Shown here: piece by piece, positions 59,531-64,000 of the stretch | How the letters are laid out: the number at the start of each line of letters is the position of its first letter | Position numbering within the stretch: position 1 is the first letter of the stretch | Assembly (NCBI RefSeq): GCF_032118995.1 | Contig: NC_092660.1 | Coordinates: forward strand, 1,007,501 to 1,071,500 | Direction of reading: 5' to 3' | DNA length: 64,000 nucleotides | From: Asterias amurensis | Lineage: Eukaryota; Echinodermata; Asteroidea; Forcipulatida; Asteriidae | Translations under genes and position numbers: made by a program | The notes under the pieces: generated by a model | Seen by the model: the letters and a program-made list of their open reading frames with translations, nothing else | Database searches by the model: none | Told to the model about the DNA's origin: nothing

Positions 59531-59562
<32 letters not shown>

Positions 59563-60383
59563 CTGGTTACGCCACTGAATGGAAGTAACTTAAAGGAACA
59601 CGTTGCCTTATATCGGTCGAGTTGGTCTTTGAAAAGCGTTTGTAACCGTTTGTTATAAAATGCATATGATTGGAAAGATATTTTAAAAGTAGAATATAAT
59701 GATCCACACAAGTATCACTCGAAATTGTGTGGTTTTCCTTTTACCTCGTCGACTAGCACGGTCAGCTATTTATGGGAGTCAAATTTTTTGACTCCCATAA
59801 ATGGCCGACCGTGTTAGTTTGCAAAGTAAAAGGAAAACCGTGCAATTTAGAGGCATGTTTGTGTGGATCATTGTATTCTACTTTTAAAACATCTTGCTAA
59901 CCATATGCATTTTATAACAAACGGTTACAAACGCTTTTCAAAGACCAACTCGACCGATCCAAGGCAACTTGTTCCTTTAAGAAGATTCAATTCAATTCAA
60001 TTTCAATTAAATTCAAATTCGCATTTTTTCCATACTTTCCTTTAACAAATGTTTATTAATTGATGCTAACCTGTGGTTCGTGCTGCAGTAATTTGACGGT
60101 CTCCACCATAAGGAAATCCCACCATGACACCATGCCGTCGCCGTTGCGGTCGTAGATTTCAAACTAAAGTACGCCATCTGGGTCTGAATTTCCTATCGGT
60201 GATACTACTGTATTTGTCAACGCTACTGATGCAAGTGGAAATGTGGAGATGTGCAACTTACTGTTACAATCATAGGTATGGTATCTTTACTCTCGTTATT
60301 AAGTTTCTGTGTCTTGCCTGGGCAGTCTTGTCCACCAGAGTCAAGTTCAGAAAGTGGGTTCGGTCGTCGGTCGTGACACTCAT
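56844..60383 (-). CDS. Small EF-hand calcium-binding protein (sarcoplasmic CaBP/calexcitin-like)
   Basis: Four minus-strand exons (60383-60291, 60163-60071, 58232-58093, 56958-56844) join in phase to a 146-residue protein. The first EF-hand is canonical: FEIYDRNGDGMVSWWDF, with D-x-N-x-D-G-x-V-x-x-x-D. The second (SDKHNIGLVTVGE) keeps positions 1, 6, 8 and 12 but has His and Ile at 3 and 5, so it may bind poorly. The segment MITWERFIWNKALAV resembles the helix of a further hand without a loop. The start ATG is preceded in frame by a TAA, with no ATG between. Length is below the roughly 180-190 residues usual for sarcoplasmic calcium-binding proteins, so the family name is only a best guess. 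It is convergent with the phosphatase gene. Introns hold foldbacks and G-rich repeats. Confidence 0.75.
57000..57352 (-). mobile_element. TTAA-flanked MITE family, copy 10
   Basis: Reverse orientation: CTGTGAAAATTTGGGCTCAA and GAGCTCTCTATTGCTCG-like core, right end AGTGCCTTCTAAA; lies in the EF-hand gene intron 3. Confidence 0.7.
57390..57770 (+). mobile_element. tRNA-derived SINE with duplicated tail
   Basis: Head near 57577-57650: GTGGTCTAGTTGGTATGACA (A box) and GTGGGTTCGAATCCCAC (B box). The tail CACAGGACTCGGGAAAGTAC occurs both before (57415) and after (57680) the head, so this is a dimer or two nested copies. The anticodon arm does not pair well. Confidence 0.75.
58093..58232 (-). CDS. 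EF-hand gene exon 3: degenerate EF-hand
   Basis: Phase 0 to 2; acceptor CTCAG, donor GTAGGT. Encodes EEIARLRRFFKMSDKHNIG and on to YRGWLRAQ. Confidence 0.8.
58270..58345. repeat. G-rich repeat end
   Basis: GCGTAACTAGACATTTTC followed by GTGGGGCAAGTGGGGGCAA and an eleven-G run; same style as 59460-59575. Confidence 0.5.
59460..59575. repeat. Long G and C homopolymer tracts
   Basis: Two G runs of about 14-16, then GGCGCCGGCCCCCC and a C run of about 30, ending TGGTTACGCCACTGAAT. G-quadruplex potential; run lengths may be unreliable. Confidence 0.85.
59589..59981. mobile_element. 393-bp full-length palindromic foldback element
   Basis: CTTAAAGGAACACGTTGCCT and its near complement mark the ends; arms pair almost to the centre near 59787 (GGGAGTCAAATTTTTTGACTCCC-type). 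Lies in EF-hand gene intron 2. Confidence 0.92.
60071..60163 (-). CDS. EF-hand gene exon 2: canonical EF-hand
   Basis: 31 codons, phase 0 to 0; acceptor TTTAG, donor GTTAGC (weak). Encodes the DRNGDGMVSWWD loop. Confidence 0.82.
60291..60383 (-). CDS. EF-hand gene exon 1
   Basis: 31 codons from ATG (60383-60381), MSVTTDDRTHFLNL to RHRNLITR; donor GTAAAG. The end forms the entering helix of the first EF-hand. An in-frame stop lies just upstream of the ATG. Confidence 0.62.
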
Positions 60384-60482
60384 TCCCAGGGTTGTCACTA
60401 GCCCAAATTTAGTGCCAGCTTAGACCCAGTAACTGGGGCGCTGTACTCCTTTTAAACAATTTTTGACTTCATCTGTCGTACT

Positions 60483-63400
60483 AGTGCATAAGGCAATGAG
60501 AAAACCCCTTATAATCACTGACTTACTCTTTGTTTTTGCAATTAATCAAGACCACTCAAACTTTTCATTTTTGTTTCTTGATCGTGTAAAGAAGAAAGTC
60601 AGGATTTCTTTCTTCTTTTATTATTTTATTTAAAGGGACAAGTTTGGCAGTACGTGATTGTCCCTCCCCTTTAACGCAGCGTTTAAAAAATAAGAAGGAT
60701 AGCACCCCTATGTTCCGACACCCCTATGTTCCGACACCCAACTGTATTTTCCTAATCTTTAGCCTAAAGTGAAGATCACCAGGGGTTGTCGTAATTTATA
60801 GAGCAGTCACCATTGAGATATTGTACCATAAATTCTGCACCATTTCTGTGGCGTGTCAAGGCTTTGAGTATTAGTACATTGGTCTCAAGTTCTGGGTTGC
60901 TGAGCAACAGCGTGTGGGTTAAAATCCTGGTCATGAGGCTTGTGTTTTTTAGCAAGACACTTGAAAACTATGATATTGCTCCTGTGATTGATTAAGCTCG
61001 GTTCACTACATCATTTATACTTGGCAGCACAGCCTAGGCATCGACTCCCCAGGGAGCTGAGATGTTTTTTGTTTTTGTTTTTTTGTTTAGATGATCTTCC
61101 CTTCAAGGGAACTCAGCAAACTCCCACGCACAAGGGGATATAAACACCAAGCAGGCAACAGCCAATCTTTCCATACAGACATTGTTTAATGTCTATGATT
61201 ATGAATTGCACATTCAATCAAAGGGGGAAAGGGGAATAATGAGCAATTAATGTAAATATAAATAAATACATGATACAAACAACAACCAAGATACCGTTAT
61301 GAAACACTTGAAATTTACTTTATTTTTGACATGGGGTGTAATGCATAGTACACTGATGATAATCAGAAATCTGGAAGGGGAAGCCCCTTCCAATTATTGT
61401 CCCTTTAAATCCCATTATCTGTCCATTAATGTTGAAGGGCGCCCTCTCCTGATCAATTTGTGTGCAATATATGGGGGGATATTTGAGACCGACACCAACC
61501 TGACCAACAGGAAAAAAAGACCTCGCTATGTTTATGAAAAATTTGCAGTTTTTCCTCCCTCTATGACTCTTCAAAGTACACCTGAATGTTCACCAAAGAC
61601 TTCTCCATGTTTCAAAGGTATGTTTCGAGTAAACCAATCTTGAATATCTGTATTTTTCTTGTCGTTAACCGCAAGTAAAGTAGGACTAATTTCCATTGCA
61701 TTGTGTAACTCACATGTGAATCCGACCGAACAAGCTAAGTACATGTACATTCCCATCCTAGTACTTCTTGATGCGCTATGTAAACAATCCCTAGAATCCC
61801 TAGATAAAATGTTTGTGTTGTGAGTCTCCTCTACCTTGACCAAAACCTAGAAGCACAGTTGCACACTTGCAAATGGGCAATTCCATGGTCAGTCCATGTG
61901 TCATTTCCTCATCTTGGTGCTAGAAGTTCTATGTTTGATAATCTTTGCACTAAGTTTATAGACTGATTTGTACTTGACATCCAAGGCTTTGATTGAATTG
62001 ATTGTTGTGGGCTTTGTGCTCTGGATGTTATAACATTGTAAAAAGTGGTCAGTCGCATTATATTACACAAAAAGGACATGGTAAAATTTAACACACTTTT
62101 CATAATTCAAAAATTTCCTCAACCAAAAAGCTTGAGAAAGTGTTACTATGTAACACACAACTCTTATTGAGTATCCAACAGAATACTTATAAATGGTCAG
62201 CAACTTGAACTTTTAGATACAAGGCAAAACCATGGTCAGTCGCATTATGGTCAGTCGCATTAGAGTTTTCCACTCAATTTAGCCACGCCTACATGGAGCC
62301 AAAGCTGAGTTCTTATTATTGTGTCATGTCCATGTTTGCTTGAAATTGCCCAAATGCAAAAAGTTTGGTATTTTAGGGCTTAGGCAATTCTACAAGGTAC
62401 AAAAATATGTCATAATGTTGGGGGCCATATAAAAAAAAAATCCTACCCCAAAAGTTTCAACAAACATTATTTCAATTCACAATTCACGATGATCAAATCA
62501 TGTGACTGAACATTCTTCCAAACATTCTGGAAAAAACCCACAGAGGTTTAAAGAAGCCATGTGCCTTTACTTATCATTTTCTAATATATTTGGAGAATTT
62601 TCTTTTATAAACCCTCATGTCATATCAAATATAATATATTATTAATATTAAAATTTAAACATCGCGTCTAGGTGATTCACTTGTCACTGTTTATTTCTAC
62701 CCTTTATTATTTTGTTCTAAAAAAAAAAAATTAAAAAGAAGAAGAAAAAAAATCAGATTTGAAAGCCAATAATTATCACACTTGTTATTAAATTTTTAAT
62801 TGTTTTTATTTTTTTGCAAATTACCATGGTAATTGTTAAAATGTCATAAAAAATATTTTGGATAAAACAAAGACAACTGCTGGCTATAGAGTCATACACA
62901 GAGAATCAAAGAACATTGCAGTCACTGCAGATGTTTATTCCATGTACAGCTTCCATGGGAAATCATACTTTCTCGTTTGCCTTGAAAACAGGAAAAACTC
63001 AAAACAAATGGGACCAGTTGAGGTCATCGAAGATCGTTGTATGGTGTGAAAATTTCAATGTCCATCAAGTTTTAATGTATGTTTGCATACTTCTTATAAA
63101 CAAATGAAAGTAACTAGGGCATCAGTTGATATACATGTATGGCATCATTATTTTTTTCCAATTCAAAGAAAAACCCTTAATACTGTGAAAACAGAACAGT
63201 GGAGGATGTACGTACAAAATACACGTACATTGTAGGCAGTGATTAGCCATGCATTGTGAATGAGGTACAAACCACATGGTTCTATGAGGAGGTTCCTCAA
63301 CAAAAATCCAAAAGAATGCCTTCTAGAAACTATAAAGTAGAAAAAGGCTCACTATCACCATATACAAAAAATAACTGAGTTATAGAAGTTACAACCCCTA

Positions 63401-64000
63401 TTGACCCAATTCACCTGACGTCATCATTAGAATAATCTTGGATGCGCAATTTATAATTCTTAAGATGCATTGAGGTAATGTTTGCCACAAGTACAATATA
63501 GTAAAATTCAAGCTGAAAGGATTTGAAGGATAGTGTCACTACACTGTTGTTTGATTGTGTGTTGTAAGTAAATAATGTTGTCGTGATTAGACCTGAGCGA
63601 CACAATAATTAGTTCACCAAACATAAAGTCGCGACTAATTTTGAAGTAGTCACAACTAGTTTTGTTGTAGGCACGACTGTTTTTGTAGTAATCGTGATGG
63701 CACGGCTCGATTAATCGAGTACTTGAAAAACAGTAGTTGCGACTCGACTAAGCAATCAATAGTTGTGACTACGAAACTAGTCACAGGAGATGCCCAGGCC
63801 TATTCCTTTGACCTCAATGAGGGCGTTTTTGGGGCTTGAAACGCAATAGACTTGATTCAAGTCCCGTTCTTGTGCGAAAGAGGTCCCTATTTAAGCATAT
63901 CTTGCAAACTAGCAAACAAGACCTCATCATCAAAATGTAGCTGATGTGGTTCCAAGAATGGCTCAGGTTGGGGGATGCCGGTTGCAAAAAAGTTTTCTGA
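60483..64000 (+). repeat. 3.6-kb direct repeat, right copy
   Basis: Second copy of 5948-9612. Lacks the MITE, has a short duplication of CCCTATGTTCCGACAC near 60705-60740 and small indels. It begins about 100 bases upstream of the EF-hand gene start codon. Confidence 0.95.

Overview
The window is animal nuclear DNA, most likely from an echinoderm and perhaps a sea star. It has AT-rich introns of 0.2 to 7 kb with GT-AG junctions, EGF/Ig/FN3 modules, CR1/L2-like retroposons, and a very dense load of short inverted-repeat (MITE/foldback) elements. The phylum call rests on overall style and repeat content; no search was run.

Three genes can be rebuilt exon by exon. (1) At the left edge (672-2337, + strand) is the 3' end of a gene for an EGF-domain, single-pass membrane protein. 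(2) The main gene, 17319-53638 on the + strand, has 32 coding exons, all in compatible phase, and encodes a 1462-residue receptor-type tyrosine phosphatase. Its order is signal peptide, two Ig-like domains, four EGF-type modules, three FN3 domains, one membrane span, a Pro/Ala/Thr-rich juxtamembrane linker, a catalytically intact PTP domain D1, a degenerate D2, and a C-terminal tyrosine motif YANL. The ectodomain order closely recalls the Tie/Tek receptor kinases. (3) At the right (60383 down to 56844, - strand) is a small four-exon gene for a 146-residue EF-hand protein, convergent with the phosphatase gene.

Most of the rest is mobile DNA. A 3.6-kb block at 5948-9612 recurs in direct orientation from 60483 to the window end and brackets genes 2 and 3; one copy holds a MITE that the other lacks. 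A TTAA-flanked MITE family of about 370 bp has ten copies. There are also several foldback families, two LINE bodies (21290-24038 in intron 1, 27930-30920 in intron 4), a LINE tail at 407-600, tRNA-derived SINE fragments, a 480-bp GTTT/GTTC tract just inside intron 1, and an array of palindromes directly behind the first LINE.

Functionally, gene 2 looks like a cell-surface signalling phosphatase: an adhesion or ligand-binding ectodomain, one active catalytic domain, a dead regulatory domain, and a tail docking motif. The two flanking genes show no evident functional link to it.
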